A stretch of 31,629 nt of DNA from Bacteroidales bacterium UBA4070 (GCA_002383485.1 DFYY01000032.1:1-31629); one strand, 5' to 3'. Counted from the first letter of the stretch, positions 8,996 to 17,418 are shown. The notes: generated by a model from the sequence alone, not told the origin. Made by a program: numbers and translations.

Positions 8996-9472
8996 TTACT
9001 TTTTCAGCTCACTCAGCTCGAGGCTGTAGTCGTATTGCAGGTCTTCGTGAAGGACGGACACCTTCCTGATGATTGTGTCAATCTGGCGGTTGTAGAGATT
9101 CATCAGGGCTGCATTCTTTTGTATCGGAGGTGAGAGGCTCTTCAGCCGGGCACAGAAGTGAAGCAGCAGCTCCACCTCAGTCTGTTTCTTCTGCGAGTAC
9201 CTGATGTACTTCCTGGTGTTCTTCAGTATCTTCCTGACACTCTTCCTGATGAAGTAATAATTCGTCCTGTTTATCTGTGCAAACTCCTCATCCATCTCCT
9301 TCTTTACCCTCTGCACATACGTCAGTTCGTCGGAGGATTCGAACAGCAGGTAAGTCAGCAGCTCCTTGTTCTCCTTTTTGAATCGCGCAAGGCGAAGGCA
9401 AAGATCGCGCAGCTCCTTGGGGGTGCGGTAGGTCAGTTCCTGGCTTAGCTCCTTTAGCGTTACAGACTTCAT
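8996..9472 (-). CDS. Conserved-looking helical hypothetical protein
   Basis: A 158-residue, very lysine- and leucine-rich soluble protein starting MKSVTLKELSQEL. It appears all-helical, with charged heptad-like stretches (about 95-115) and a basic central region (RKSVRKILKNTRKYIRYSQKK). There is no signal peptide or membrane segment. It resembles uncharacterised Bacteroidota proteins that I cannot name securely. A heptanucleotide tandem repeat lies just upstream of its start. Composition and a normal start support a real gene; its role is unknown. Confidence 0.65.
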   Translation of the reverse strand: MKSVTLKELSQELTYRTPKELRDLCLRLARFKKENKELLTYLLFESSDELTYVQRVKKEMDEEFAQINRTNYYFIRKSVRKILKNTRKYIRYSQKKQTEVELLLHFCARLKSLSPPIQKNAALMNLYNRQIDTIIRKVSVLHEDLQYDYSLELSELKK

Positions 9473-9516
9473 TTGCGTGGCAGCTGATGCTGTAATACAA
9501 AGGTAAGATAATAATT

Positions 9517-9547
9517 GCCCGGAGCCCGGAGCCCGGAGCCCGGAGCC
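9517..9547. repeat. Tandem heptanucleotide repeat (GCCCGGA)x4
   Basis: Four perfect copies of GCCCGGA followed by a partial GCC. It lies about 45 bp upstream of the minus-strand gene ending at 8996 and in the divergent gap before the DUF1846 gene. Copy number could vary by slippage. Confidence 0.9.
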
Positions 9548-9727
9548 TCAACATGATGTTACCGGTTCGGATCGGATGACAACTGCTTCGCCGTAAGGCA
9601 AAAAAACTTATCAACGCCGGACGGTGGATATTTTTTATCTCTGCTAAAAATTTCCCACAAAGAAAATTTATTTAATATTGACGGCTGATCCTGATGTTTG
9701 TCGAAATAGCGAATCGGGGGCCTCTAA

Positions 9728-11248
9728 ATGACTGATACATACTTCACCGGGTTTGACAATGAGAAATACCTCCGGGAGCAGACTGCTGCCATCCTTGAGC
9801 GTGTAAACCGTTTTAACAACAAGCTGTACCTCGAGTTCGGGGGCAAGCTGCTGTATGACCTCCATGCATCGAGGGTGCTGCCGGGCTTTGACCCGAATGT
9901 CAAGATGCGGCTGCTGCAGATGCTGAAGGATAAGACCGACGTGATTCTCTGCATCCATGCAGGCGATATCGAGAGGAAGAAGGTACGGGCAGATTTCGGG
10001 ATTACCTACGACGCAGATGCTCTCAAAACAATTGACGACTTCAGGGAATGGGGCATTGAGGTGACCGCCGTGGTGATCACCCGCTACACCGGTCAGCAGC
10101 CGGCGAAGGCGTTCAGGAACAAGCTGGAGCACAGGGGTGTAAAGGTTTATACCCACTCTCCCACCCGGGGCTACCCTACCGATGTGGATCTGATAGTGAG
10201 CGACGAGGGTTACGGTGCCAACGAGTACATAAAGACAACTCACCCTATAGTTGTTGTGACAGGGCCAGGACCGGGCAGCGGCAAGCTGGCCACCTGCCTG
10301 TGCAACCTCTATCATGAGTACCGCCGGGGTGTCAAGGCTGGGTATGCCAAGTTTGAGACCTTTCCTATCTGGGACCTTCCAATTGATCATAAGGTGAACA
10401 TAGCATATGAGGCCGCCACCCTTGATCTGAAGGACGAGGTACTGGTTGACAGCTACCATCTCAAGACCGATGGCGAGAATGTTGTTAACTACAATCGCGA
10501 TATCGAGGCTTTTCATCTTTTGAAGAGGATCCTGGAGAAGATTACCGGCGGAGAGTCTATGTACCAGTCGCCCACCGATATGGGAGTTAACCGTGCTTCA
10601 TCGGGCATCGTTAATGATGCTCTGATCCAGGAGGCCGCCCAGCAGGAGATCATACGCCGTTACTTCAGGTGCAATGTGGAGTATGCCATAGGGCTGGCCG
10701 AGAAGGAGGTGCTTGATCATGCCCTTAAGATCATGGGTAAGGTAGGCGCGAAGCCTGAGGACCGCAAGGTGGTGTTGCCGGCAAGGAAGGCTGCCGCCGG
10801 GGCGGAGAAAGGTGGCAAGGGCAATGCGGGGATCTTCAGCGGAGCAGCTATTGAGCTCGCAAACGGTAAGATTATTACCGGGAAGAACTCACCGCTGATG
10901 CATGCTGCATCAAGTCTTGTGTTGAATGCCACGAAGCACATGGCGGGATTGCCTGACAGTCTGCTGCTGCTGCCAAAGAACCTGATCGATTCGGTTACCT
11001 ACCTGAAAAAAGATATCCTCAACAAGGAGGTGAGCCTCGACGTGGAGGAGACGCTCATACTGCTGAGTATCAGCGCTCTGTCCAATCCTGCCGCACAGGC
11101 TGCCCTGGAGCAGCTGACACTGCTGCGTGGCTGTGAGGTGCATCTTACGCATATCCCCACTCCGGGTGACGAGGCAGGGTTGCGAAAGCTGAATGTGAAT
11201 GTGACGTGTGATCCGGAATATTCGAGCAAAAGTCTGTTCGTGTCCTGA
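9728..11248 (+). CDS. DUF1846 family protein
   Basis: A 506-residue cytoplasmic protein that matches the DUF1846 family along its whole length (FDNEKYLREQTAAILERVNRF at the start, then HAGDIERKKVRADFGITYD). It has a glycine-rich, P-loop-like segment TGPGPGSGKLA at 178-188 and conserved FPIWDLPIDHKVNIAYEAAT. Structures of the family show a nucleotide-binding-like fold, but no reaction is established to my knowledge. A glycine/lysine-rich insert near 355-370 separates the core from a C-terminal domain. It is a single gene, followed by a cluster of hairpin repeats. Confidence 0.92.
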   Translation: MTDTYFTGFDNEKYLREQTAAILERVNRFNNKLYLEFGGKLLYDLHASRVLPGFDPNVKMRLLQMLKDKTDVILCIHAGDIERKKVRADFGITYDADALKTIDDFREWGIEVTAVVITRYTGQQPAKAFRNKLEHRGVKVYTHSPTRGYPTDVDLIVSDEGYGANEYIKTTHPIVVVTGPGPGSGKLATCLCNLYHEYRRGVKAGYAKFETFPIWDLPIDHKVNIAYEAATLDLKDEVLVDSYHLKTDGENVVNYNRDIEAFHLLKRILEKITGGESMYQSPTDMGVNRASSGIVNDALIQEAAQQEIIRRYFRCNVEYAIGLAEKEVLDHALKIMGKVGAKPEDRKVVLPARKAAAGAEKGGKGNAGIFSGAAIELANGKIITGKNSPLMHAASSLVLNATKHMAGLPDSLLLLPKNLIDSVTYLKKDILNKEVSLDVEETLILLSISALSNPAAQAALEQLTLLRGCEVHLTHIPTPGDEAGLRKLNVNVTCDPEYSSKSLFVS

Positions 11249-11255
11249 AAACGGA

Positions 11256-11410
11256 ACAATTCTTGATCCTCTACGAGGAATTATTGTCACTCTATACCGT
11301 TGTTCTACAATTCTTCCACCTCTACCAGGTGGCAGATATATGGTCTGCATCAGTATACAATTCTTAATGCGTTACGGGCAGGATCGTCGTAGACGATCAG
11401 GAATTGTAAC
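11256..11410. repeat. Cluster of ACAATTCTT-hairpin repeats, about 50-nt period
   Basis: ACAATTCTT occurs at 11256, 11307 and 11357 (spacing 51 and 50). The first two are followed by small hairpins: TCCTC-TAC-GAGGA (11267-11279) and CCACCT-CTACC-AGGTGG (11316-11332). An inverted copy closes the cluster: GATCGTC-GTA-GACGATC (11382-11398) then AGGAATTGTA. The same motif recurs inverted at 17905-17982. The unit looks like a non-coding mobile hairpin (REP-like) family. Confidence 0.8.
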
Positions 11411-11419
11411 TGGCGTGGG

Positions 11420-12409
11420 TTATCTCTTTGGCACCCCGACGTAATACAAATCAAACCCGCCCTTTCCTCCCGGCCGGTCGGAGGAGAATATCATCAGGTC
11501 ATTCACATACCACTCCCCTGTGGGCACCACAAAAGGTCTGTATTCGTCATATTCCGTGTTTATGTCTCCGCCGAGGTTGACCGGGGCAGACCATGCCGAA
11601 CCGTTGTAAACCGAATACCACAGGTCAAAGCCGCCAAATCCGCCCTCGCGGTCTGAGGCAAACACCATCACATTCCCGCTGATATACGGACACTTGTCAT
11701 CGGCGATGCTGTTCAGAACAGATGATCTTATGACTGAAGCGGTGGCCGACTCACTTATCAGCTTTCCCTCTTCGCCAGCGGCAAAATAGATGTCATATGA
11801 ACCGTCGCGGTCAGACATGAAATAAGCCGTTTCCCTGCCCGCCATGGCGCCATGGTGAAGGGAAAGATAGCCTTCGTTATGCTCTGTGTTCAGCGGCGTC
11901 AGCGCAAAGGGATCTCCGGATGAAGTGAATTCACCGTCTCCGAAATCGTAACCGCAACAGTAAATATCAAGGTTTCCGCCGGGGTCGCTGCTGTAGAAGA
12001 AACGCCTGTTCTCTCCTTCTTTATACCATGGAAAATAGTAAGGAAAATCACTTGTCAGGTAGGGGCCGAACTCATTATAATCGGTATTTACTGCCTCAAG
12101 CAGTCCGTATCCATTCGAAACAGTACTCATCTCGAACTCGCCGCTCACCAGGTCAGATACAATATGGCCCCCGTAGGATACAAAGTCAAAATCTTCCCCG
12201 AACGAGTTCCTGTTTGATGAAAATATCAGACTGAATGTCATCTCGGTCCAGGAGAGCTGCAAATTGGAATTGTAATCGTCGTAGGTCGAGTTGATTGAAG
12301 AAAAATTCACAGGCACCGGGGGAATTATCCCTTTGTCATAGTTCAGTCTGCTGCCGTTGCAGGAGGTGAATAAAAGCGGGATGACCAGGAAATACAGAGA
12401 TCTTTTCAT
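11420..12409 (-). CDS. PD40 (WD40-like) beta-propeller lipoprotein
   Basis: A 329-residue lipoprotein with signal MKRSLYFLVIPLLFTSC (lipobox cysteine at 17). At least four PD40 propeller repeats are visible, each with the S-x-D-R-x-G-G...D-l/i-Y/W pattern: FFYSSDPGGNLDIY, AYFMSDRDGSYDIY, VFASDREGGFGGFDLW and IFSSDRPGGKGGFDLYYV. In Bacteroidota such proteins sit at the outer membrane, often beside OmpA-like or T9SS-associated proteins. Its start overlaps the stop of the upstream beta-barrel gene by four bases (ATGA at 12406-12409), so the two are probably translationally coupled and may act together. Confidence 0.85.
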   Translation of the reverse strand: MKRSLYFLVIPLLFTSCNGSRLNYDKGIIPPVPVNFSSINSTYDDYNSNLQLSWTEMTFSLIFSSNRNSFGEDFDFVSYGGHIVSDLVSGEFEMSTVSNGYGLLEAVNTDYNEFGPYLTSDFPYYFPWYKEGENRRFFYSSDPGGNLDIYCCGYDFGDGEFTSSGDPFALTPLNTEHNEGYLSLHHGAMAGRETAYFMSDRDGSYDIYFAAGEEGKLISESATASVIRSSVLNSIADDKCPYISGNVMVFASDREGGFGGFDLWYSVYNGSAWSAPVNLGGDINTEYDEYRPFVVPTGEWYVNDLMIFSSDRPGGKGGFDLYYVGVPKR

Positions 12410-13101
12410 AGTGCGGGAGTCTTAAGGTTCATGACAAAGCCTATATTGATATTCGCGTGGTTCATAGGCATCTGGAAGTTGCCGTCAGGAGCTGTTTCAT
12501 CTATGAAACCAGATGACATGCCATTCAGGGTGCCGTTGAGTGACACACCGTATCGTTCATTCAGCCAGTAGTTTATCTTCAGGCCCATGCTTGCCACAGC
12601 GCCACGGCCGGCATTTCTCGTCACGCTGTTTATCACTCCAAACTCGGAGTTGGTCACGAGCAGGTTTGGGTGCATGGCCACGCCGTATCCAAGGTGGAAG
12701 AGCAGCATCACTTCGGTATTGCTGAACTCAGGAGTTTTAAGGGTGAAGCCGACGAGGAATTTCATTATCTGGTAGTTGCCTGCGGTGACCTCGTTGGTGC
12801 CATATCCGTTCAGTGTACGGTCATACTCAGACTGGTAAGCCTTTTCATTGAAGAATATACTGGTATAGCTGATGGATGATGAAAAACCGAATATTTTGCC
12901 GTAATAGAGATATTCTGCTTCGAAGTTCGGTCCCAATGAGGCGAATCCGGCATCCCAGGTAAAGTATTTGACCGCAAACTCATCAAGCGGTATTGAGACG
13001 CCGGTACTGGCGCCAAAGACGCTCTTCGCGGGTATTTTCTGCGGCAACACAGTGACGGCAGGTAACAAGAGAACCAGGAGAACCAGGGTTAGTCTTTTCA
13101 T
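12406..13101 (-). CDS. Outer-membrane beta-barrel protein, hypothetical
   Basis: A 231-residue protein with a Sec signal peptide (MKRLTLVLLVLLLPAVTVLP, cleavage near residue 20). The mature part is made of alternating aromatic beta-strands (EAEYLYYGKIFGFSSSISYT, LKINYWLNERYGVSLNGTLN) ending in NINIGFVMNLKTPAL, typical of small 8-stranded barrels. It resembles the outer-membrane beta-barrel (porin-type) proteins of Bacteroidota. It is the first gene of a two-gene unit with the PD40 lipoprotein, overlapping it by four bases. Exact role unknown. Confidence 0.75.
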   Translation of the reverse strand: MKRLTLVLLVLLLPAVTVLPQKIPAKSVFGASTGVSIPLDEFAVKYFTWDAGFASLGPNFEAEYLYYGKIFGFSSSISYTSIFFNEKAYQSEYDRTLNGYGTNEVTAGNYQIMKFLVGFTLKTPEFSNTEVMLLFHLGYGVAMHPNLLVTNSEFGVINSVTRNAGRGAVASMGLKINYWLNERYGVSLNGTLNGMSSGFIDETAPDGNFQMPMNHANINIGFVMNLKTPAL

Positions 13102-13236
13102 TTCAGTAGAATTTAACCGGTCAGTTACAGAGTAATCGCATTAATGCCGCAAAAAATGAGCCAATGTGCTACTTGTTTCAGAAACTTTTTTAGCCTGTCA
13201 GGCTAAATCATTTCTGCTTAATTCGGTTATGGAGTT

Positions 13237-14784
13237 CTAGTCGGTTTTGCCGGACTTCATTATCCGGACAGTAAAGTGCGGCTGACCGTTGATCAGCACA
13301 CGGCAGAAGAATATGCCGTCACGGATGTCTGAAAGGTCGGCAGTCAGGATATTTTCACCCGGCTCGATCTGTCTGTCCGCTACGGTCTTCACGAGCCTGC
13401 CGGTGACATCATGAAGACGCACCTGGCAACGGCCTGCAATTTCTGCATCAAAATGAATGTAACCTGTCGCCTTTACCGGGTTAGGATAGAACGTTGCCGG
13501 GCCTGGTGTGTTCATGTGGTTCACACCTGTCAATCCTGTCTCGAAGCAACCGAGGTCAGGGGCTGTGCCGGCAAAGGGAATACCAACGTTCACACCGGCA
13601 TCGATAAGATCACTGCCCGCTGCCAGGTGCATGTATTCTATATGCGGCAGGCTGCCGTCGGACTTCCTCGGGCCGGTGGCGCCTGTAGTATCAGTGCTGC
13701 GAAAGTCAGCCGCAGTGACCGCGAAAGGCGGGAGCCAGCTGTTCTTCTCCTGCACCGCAACGGCGGCCAGCTCAACCGTGCCGCCAAGCTCAGCGCAATT
13801 CTTAAGAGTAAGAGTTTTGCCCGCATCCAGCTCAGTCCTGATCCTGTAGTTGGCAACAAGGTTCCCGTGTCCGGTGCAGTTGTAAAGGGTCATCGAGCCC
13901 CTGTTGCTGTTCTGGTCGAACCCCTTCGCCTTGTTCCCAAAGGCGAGGCAGCTCTTCAGGGTGAAGTTGTGTGCCAGGGTTTTGTCATCGCTCCCTCCCA
14001 TCTTGAAGCCATTGCCGTTGGCGTTGACACCGGCGTCAGTGCCATCCTCCCGGTAACCGTTCCGGAATGCCCAGCAGTTTTCGAGGGTGGTAGTGACATC
14101 GTTCGCCCCGCGAAGATATCCGTCCCACCCGTCATCGCAGTTGAGCCATGCCCTGCATCCGACAAATCTGTTCCCGGTGCCAACGGTGAGCTTCGGCGCG
14201 AAGCCGTCAGCATCACCGTAATCAGGCGGATCGGCGTTATAGTATGAGTCGCAGTTGATGATGCTGTTGTCTGAGGCTCCGTTGTCAAGCTGCAGGCCGC
14301 TATCGCGATTGCGGTAGAAACTGCACAGCTCCACCGTGTTATTGCTCCCTCCGGTTACCAGCATGCCATTGTCTCCTGCACCGGTTATGCCGAAGCCTTT
14401 GATATGCCACCAGCTGCCGGTAAGCACGATACCCCTGTTGCTTCCGCCAGGGATCTGTCCTGAGAAATCGAGAACCGGTTTTTCTCCGGGATAGGCCAGC
14501 AGGGAAATACCGGCGCTGGCGGTGCCACTCTTGCCCAGCGTTATTGTTGTTGTCAGGTTGTAGCTGCCGCCGCGGACGAATATGCTCTCGCCGGCTTTTA
14601 CAACCGACACAGCTTTTTCAATTGACCTGAAGGGACTGGTCAGGGTGCCGGTGTTCGAGTCGGAGCCGGTAGTAGAGACATACCAGGGTTGGGTGAAAGC
14701 AACAGCTGAGGTACCTGACATGATTGTCAGCGCAACTAAACAGGTATGTAGCAGATGTCTCACACGAGCCTGATTATGCATCAT
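13237..14784 (-). CDS. Secreted PL9-type pectate lyase with T9SS sorting domain
   Basis: A 515-residue right-handed beta-helix protein likely to cleave polygalacturonate by beta-elimination outside the cell. A signal peptide (to about residue 31) precedes a DUF1565-like start (WYVSTTGSDSNTGTLTSPF). The PL9 catalytic set is visible: calcium-binding D193, D217, D218 and D221 (GDADGFAPKL...NCDDGWDGY) and K261 in GNGFKMGG, at the same relative spacing as D209, D233, D234, D237 and K273 of Pel9A. Residues about 430-510 form a type A T9SS sorting domain (FYPNPVKATGYIHF...GIFFCRVLING). It stands alone; the GH127 gene 5 kb away acts on a related polymer. Confidence 0.92.
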   Translation of the reverse strand: MMHNQARVRHLLHTCLVALTIMSGTSAVAFTQPWYVSTTGSDSNTGTLTSPFRSIEKAVSVVKAGESIFVRGGSYNLTTTITLGKSGTASAGISLLAYPGEKPVLDFSGQIPGGSNRGIVLTGSWWHIKGFGITGAGDNGMLVTGGSNNTVELCSFYRNRDSGLQLDNGASDNSIINCDSYYNADPPDYGDADGFAPKLTVGTGNRFVGCRAWLNCDDGWDGYLRGANDVTTTLENCWAFRNGYREDGTDAGVNANGNGFKMGGSDDKTLAHNFTLKSCLAFGNKAKGFDQNSNRGSMTLYNCTGHGNLVANYRIRTELDAGKTLTLKNCAELGGTVELAAVAVQEKNSWLPPFAVTAADFRSTDTTGATGPRKSDGSLPHIEYMHLAAGSDLIDAGVNVGIPFAGTAPDLGCFETGLTGVNHMNTPGPATFYPNPVKATGYIHFDAEIAGRCQVRLHDVTGRLVKTVADRQIEPGENILTADLSDIRDGIFFCRVLINGQPHFTVRIMKSGKTD

Positions 14785-14873
14785 AAAGATAACCCAATAA
14801 ATCGGAAAACGGTGCGGTTGCGCATGAAGGATGTCAGCCGGGCAGCCGTTGGTGCTGGTATGCGATCAGGCGG

Positions 14874-15608
14874 TCAGGAGGTCTGTCGGGCAGCAAGAAA
14901 TCTGTTAAGGATGGCCGACTGCTCCTCATAGAAGTTTTTATATCCCGGATAGTTTTTAGAGAGGTCATTGTAATTCCATCCACCAAGCCATATTTCGTCG
15001 GCAAAGGCAACAGCTTCCAGGAGTTTCTGCAGGCTTTGCGTGATGATATTCGGTGTCGGATAGGGCTCAATATGGACAAGCGTTCTGCATCCGTAGTCAT
15101 GGAGTTCCCTGAGTGCGCCAATGCGTTCACTGTAATGTGCTGCGCCAGGCTCCCACCTATTGCGGAAATCCTCATCAAGTGAGACCAGGCTGATGCCGTG
15201 GGTGTTTGCCTCCGGAAACCTGGAAGTATCGGCAAGTTCAACAGGCATTATCCCCTTGGTCAGGGTGGAACAACTGATTCCAAATGAGTTGATGAGTTCA
15301 ATCAGGCGAAGTGTCAGGGCTGTCACATCCGGAAAACCGTACATGAACGGATCAGTTGTCAGGCAGAGATGGATGCTGTCGGGCCTGGTGCGCATTCGGT
15401 TCAATTCCTTCTCCAGCAACTCCTCCGCGTTGGAAACCAGGGCAGGCCTGCACCACTCTTCATAAGAATCCACCCTCCGCCGTGAGTCAGCCATCATCCA
15501 TGCATAGCACGGGTACCGGCAGCCATGGCTGCAACCCTGGACATGGTTTATGCACCAGAAGCCGAGGCCGCTTTTGTAAAGCAGTGATTTGCGGGTGATC
15601 TGCTTCAT
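14874..15608 (-). CDS. SplB-like radical SAM protein with C-x3-C-x3-C cluster motif
   Basis: A 244-residue radical SAM protein of the spore-photolyase-like/COG1533 group. The cluster motif GCSHGCRYPCYAW places cysteines at 26, 30 and 34, giving C-x3-C-x3-C; the usual spacing is C-x3-C-x2-C (for example CSHGCRYCYA). The rest of the fold is present: TDPFMYGFPDVTALTLRLI, STLTKG, HGISLVSLDEDFRNRWEPGA and HIEPYPTPNI. Substrate unknown. It lies 24 bp after the cysteine-rich DUF3795 gene on the same strand and probably shares a transcript with it. The extra proline is in a well-ordered ORF, so a sequencing error is unlikely; I believe related proteins share CRYPCYA. Confidence 0.82.
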   Translation of the reverse strand: MKQITRKSLLYKSGLGFWCINHVQGCSHGCRYPCYAWMMADSRRRVDSYEEWCRPALVSNAEELLEKELNRMRTRPDSIHLCLTTDPFMYGFPDVTALTLRLIELINSFGISCSTLTKGIMPVELADTSRFPEANTHGISLVSLDEDFRNRWEPGAAHYSERIGALRELHDYGCRTLVHIEPYPTPNIITQSLQKLLEAVAFADEIWLGGWNYNDLSKNYPGYKNFYEEQSAILNRFLAARQTS

Positions 15609-15632
15609 GCCGCCTGAGGGAAACGGTTTGGT

Positions 15633-15926
15633 TCAGTTTGCCCTGTCACGCAGAAGGGCGACCCGTACCCCGAGCATACGCTGGTTCTCCTCATCCGAGG
15701 TGGCAGGGTCCTTCATCTGGAGGAAGGTGGCGCAGGGCAGTTCGGAACAGTCACCACAATCTTTGAACCCCCTCTGGTTCACCGCGCAGTCGTAGAGCGG
15801 GCATACCTTTGTCGGCATCATCTCTATTGCCCAGAAGGTGGCGCCTTTAACATTACGGCATCCGGTGCAGGTTTTGTTGTAGAACTCGCATTCATCGCAT
15901 TTGAGTCCGCAGGTGCTTAGTATCAT
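15633..15926 (-). CDS. DUF3795 cysteine-rich protein
   Basis: A 97-residue protein with nine cysteines arranged as CGLKCDECEFY, CTGC, CPLYDC and CGDCSELPC. This is the pattern of DUF3795, a small presumed metal-binding family. ATG 15926 (MILSTCGLKC) is preferred; the ATG at 15947 would add seven unconserved residues. It is followed after 24 bp by the radical SAM gene. A link between the two (for example metal or cluster handling) is an inference from position only. Confidence 0.85.
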   Translation of the reverse strand: MILSTCGLKCDECEFYNKTCTGCRNVKGATFWAIEMMPTKVCPLYDCAVNQRGFKDCGDCSELPCATFLQMKDPATSDEENQRMLGVRVALLRDRAN

Positions 15927-16038
15927 GACATCGTGATTTTGATGCAAGATACACAGAATACTGCCTTTGGGGATAATTGGAGGCGTGGAATCATTGATGT
16001 TTTGGATGGAGGACTCCTGTTATTGTACCTTGCATAAC

Positions 16039-16118
16039 TATCAGTTATGCTTGCGCGGGGCAAGCCGGTTAATGCTCCGGGTGGATTATCAGTCACGCCT
16101 GCGCGGGCCGAGCCGGTG
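16039..16118. repeat. Direct repeat of the 3' tail of the DCC gene
   Basis: About 32 bases at 16039-16070 are repeated with few changes at 16087-16118 (core TGCGCGGG-C-AGCCGGT), 48 bases apart. The second copy encodes the C-terminus and stop of the DCC protein (RLGPRRRD-stop, minus strand); the first would encode RLAPRKHN-stop. It may be what is left of a tandem duplicate of the gene. Confidence 0.7.
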
Positions 16119-16433
16119 GCGGTTACGGGCCACGAGGCGGTAAAAAAAATCGCGGATAACAGCCGGGACAATTTTCAGTGAATAGAATAGCTTCCAGCCG
16201 TGTCCCATATCTCTGAGAATACCAAGTACGGCGGTTGAACGCAGCAGGAATTTCCCCTCCTTAGCATAAACAACCGTATCGAGCTCGTCTTCGGTAAGCC
16301 CGGCAGAACGAAGCAGGCCTCTTCCCTCTTCTGACTGAAGCGGGACGAACCGGAACTGCTTTTGCCTGTCGCGCCTGCGGATGAAACTCACCTGGCTGTT
16401 GCACAGGGCACAATCACCGTCATACAAAATCAT
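16089..16433 (-). CDS. DCC-family thiol-disulfide oxidoreductase-like protein (DUF393)
   Basis: A 114-residue protein starting MILYDGDCALCNSQVSFI, the D-x-C-x-x-C signature that names the DCC family (cysteines at 8 and 11). The thioredoxin-like middle (RFVPLQSEEGRGLL, STAVLGILRDMG) and the C-terminal YRLVARNRHRL match the family. ATG 16433 fits the family start; a GTG lies three codons upstream. The expected reaction is dithiol-disulfide exchange, but partners are unknown. It is the first of three minus-strand genes; a 160-bp gap with a tail duplication separates it from DUF3795. Confidence 0.88.
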   Translation of the reverse strand: MILYDGDCALCNSQVSFIRRRDRQKQFRFVPLQSEEGRGLLRSAGLTEDELDTVVYAKEGKFLLRSTAVLGILRDMGHGWKLFYSLKIVPAVIRDFFYRLVARNRHRLGPRRRD

Positions 16434-16637
16434 ACTGCTCACAAATTATTAACATTAATCTTCATAAAAGGTTCCGGGACCCGGTGACATGTTTTCTAAC
16501 CATGGCATTCAACATCGCCTGAGCAAACAAGGCAATTCTTCCAATTCCCGGCGGAATACATCAGGCCCTGCCACCTCCTCTGAGAGACACTTCGCAGTTG
16601 CAACTGTGATCATCCGAAGAAGAAAGTCAAACTGCTA

Positions 16638-16671
16638 TTGGAAAAACTCCGATTTTTTTTCATTATCTTTC
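16638..16671 (+). promoter_or_regulatory. Possible Bacteroidota-type promoter of the HD hydrolase
   Basis: TTG at 16638-16640 and TATCTTTC at 16664-16671 (7 of 8 to TAnnTTTG), 23 nt apart; this is longer than the usual 19-21, so support is weak. The ORF begins 24 nt downstream. Confidence 0.35.
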
Positions 16672-16695
16672 CCGGGTTAAACGCCTGATTCCTAT

Positions 16696-17265
16696 ATGAC
16701 TGATATTCAGACACTCTACCAGGAAACAATCAAGTTTGCTGCGGAAAAACACGCATCGCAAAAGGTAAAAGGATCGAAATTACCCTACATTGTTCACCTG
16801 AGCAACGTTGCGATGGAGATATTCATGGCTGCCCGGAAGACTCACGGTTTTGATCTCGGATATGCGCTTCAGGTGGCTCTGTTGCATGACACCATTGAGG
16901 ATACCCCGACCACCCGCGTGGAGTTGGAGAAGGTGTTCGGGAAGGATATTGCCGACGCAGTCTGGGCGCTGACCAGGGACTCAAGGCTCCTTGAGGACTA
17001 CAGGCTCTCCGACAGCCTGGCGAAGACCAAAAAGTGCCCCAGGGAGGCATGGGCCGTTAAGCTGGCTGACAGGATAACCAACCTGCAGGCTCCGCCAAAG
17101 AGCTGGACCAAGACCCACATCAGGGAATACCTGTACGACTCAAAGCAGATCCTTGCTGCCCTGCACGGCGCGAACGAGTACCTGGAGAAGAGGCTGGAAC
17201 AGAAGATCGAGGAGTACAATCACTACCTGCAGCCGGCACAGAGGTCAGGTTTGGTGAAGGTCTGA
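16696..17265 (+). CDS. HD-domain protein, small (p)ppGpp hydrolase-like (MESH1/SAH type)
   Basis: A 189-residue cytoplasmic HD hydrolase resembling the hydrolase half of RelA/SpoT. The metal ligands are in place: H34 (PYIVHLSNV), H64-D65 (ALLHDTIEDT) and D125 (VKLADRITNL). There is no synthetase, TGS or ACT domain, so it fits the free-standing alarmone hydrolase (SAH/MESH1) group, which removes the 3' pyrophosphate from (p)ppGpp. ATG 16696 is the natural start. It stands alone on the plus strand between decayed regions. Substrate is inferred from family. Confidence 0.85.
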   Translation: MTDIQTLYQETIKFAAEKHASQKVKGSKLPYIVHLSNVAMEIFMAARKTHGFDLGYALQVALLHDTIEDTPTTRVELEKVFGKDIADAVWALTRDSRLLEDYRLSDSLAKTKKCPREAWAVKLADRITNLQAPPKSWTKTHIREYLYDSKQILAALHGANEYLEKRLEQKIEEYNHYLQPAQRSGLVKV

Positions 17266-17418
17266 GCAGGCCAGGAAAGTAATTTCTCTGTTTTACCATT
17301 ACTTTATTCCTTACTATTTTCCAATATAGTAACGGGAGTAACTGACTTTGGCTAATAGTTCTCTGCCAGAGTCAAACTTTTATCCTGCAGAGTTGTTTGA
17401 CAATCAGAAAACAAAAAA

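Noticed and set aside
9668..10516. 282-codon open frame antisense to the DUF1846 gene
   Set aside because: The plus-strand frame matches a known family over its full length; the antisense frame has no domain.
11256..11410. CRISPR array
   Set aside because: The 50-nt period suggested it, but only a 9-nt head is shared, hairpins vary and one copy is inverted; no spacer-repeat structure or cas genes.
13189..13207. TTTAGCC/GGCTAAA hairpin as terminator of the pectate lyase gene
   Set aside because: On the relevant strand it is followed by A residues rather than T residues, so it does not look like an intrinsic terminator.
13411..14247. 278-codon plus-strand frame across the pectate lyase
   Set aside because: It is antisense to the calcium-site and catalytic-lysine region of a clear PL9 enzyme.
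16489..16680. 63-codon frame before the HD hydrolase
   Set aside because: Low-complexity Ser/Arg-rich translation with no start signal, overlapping the probable promoter.
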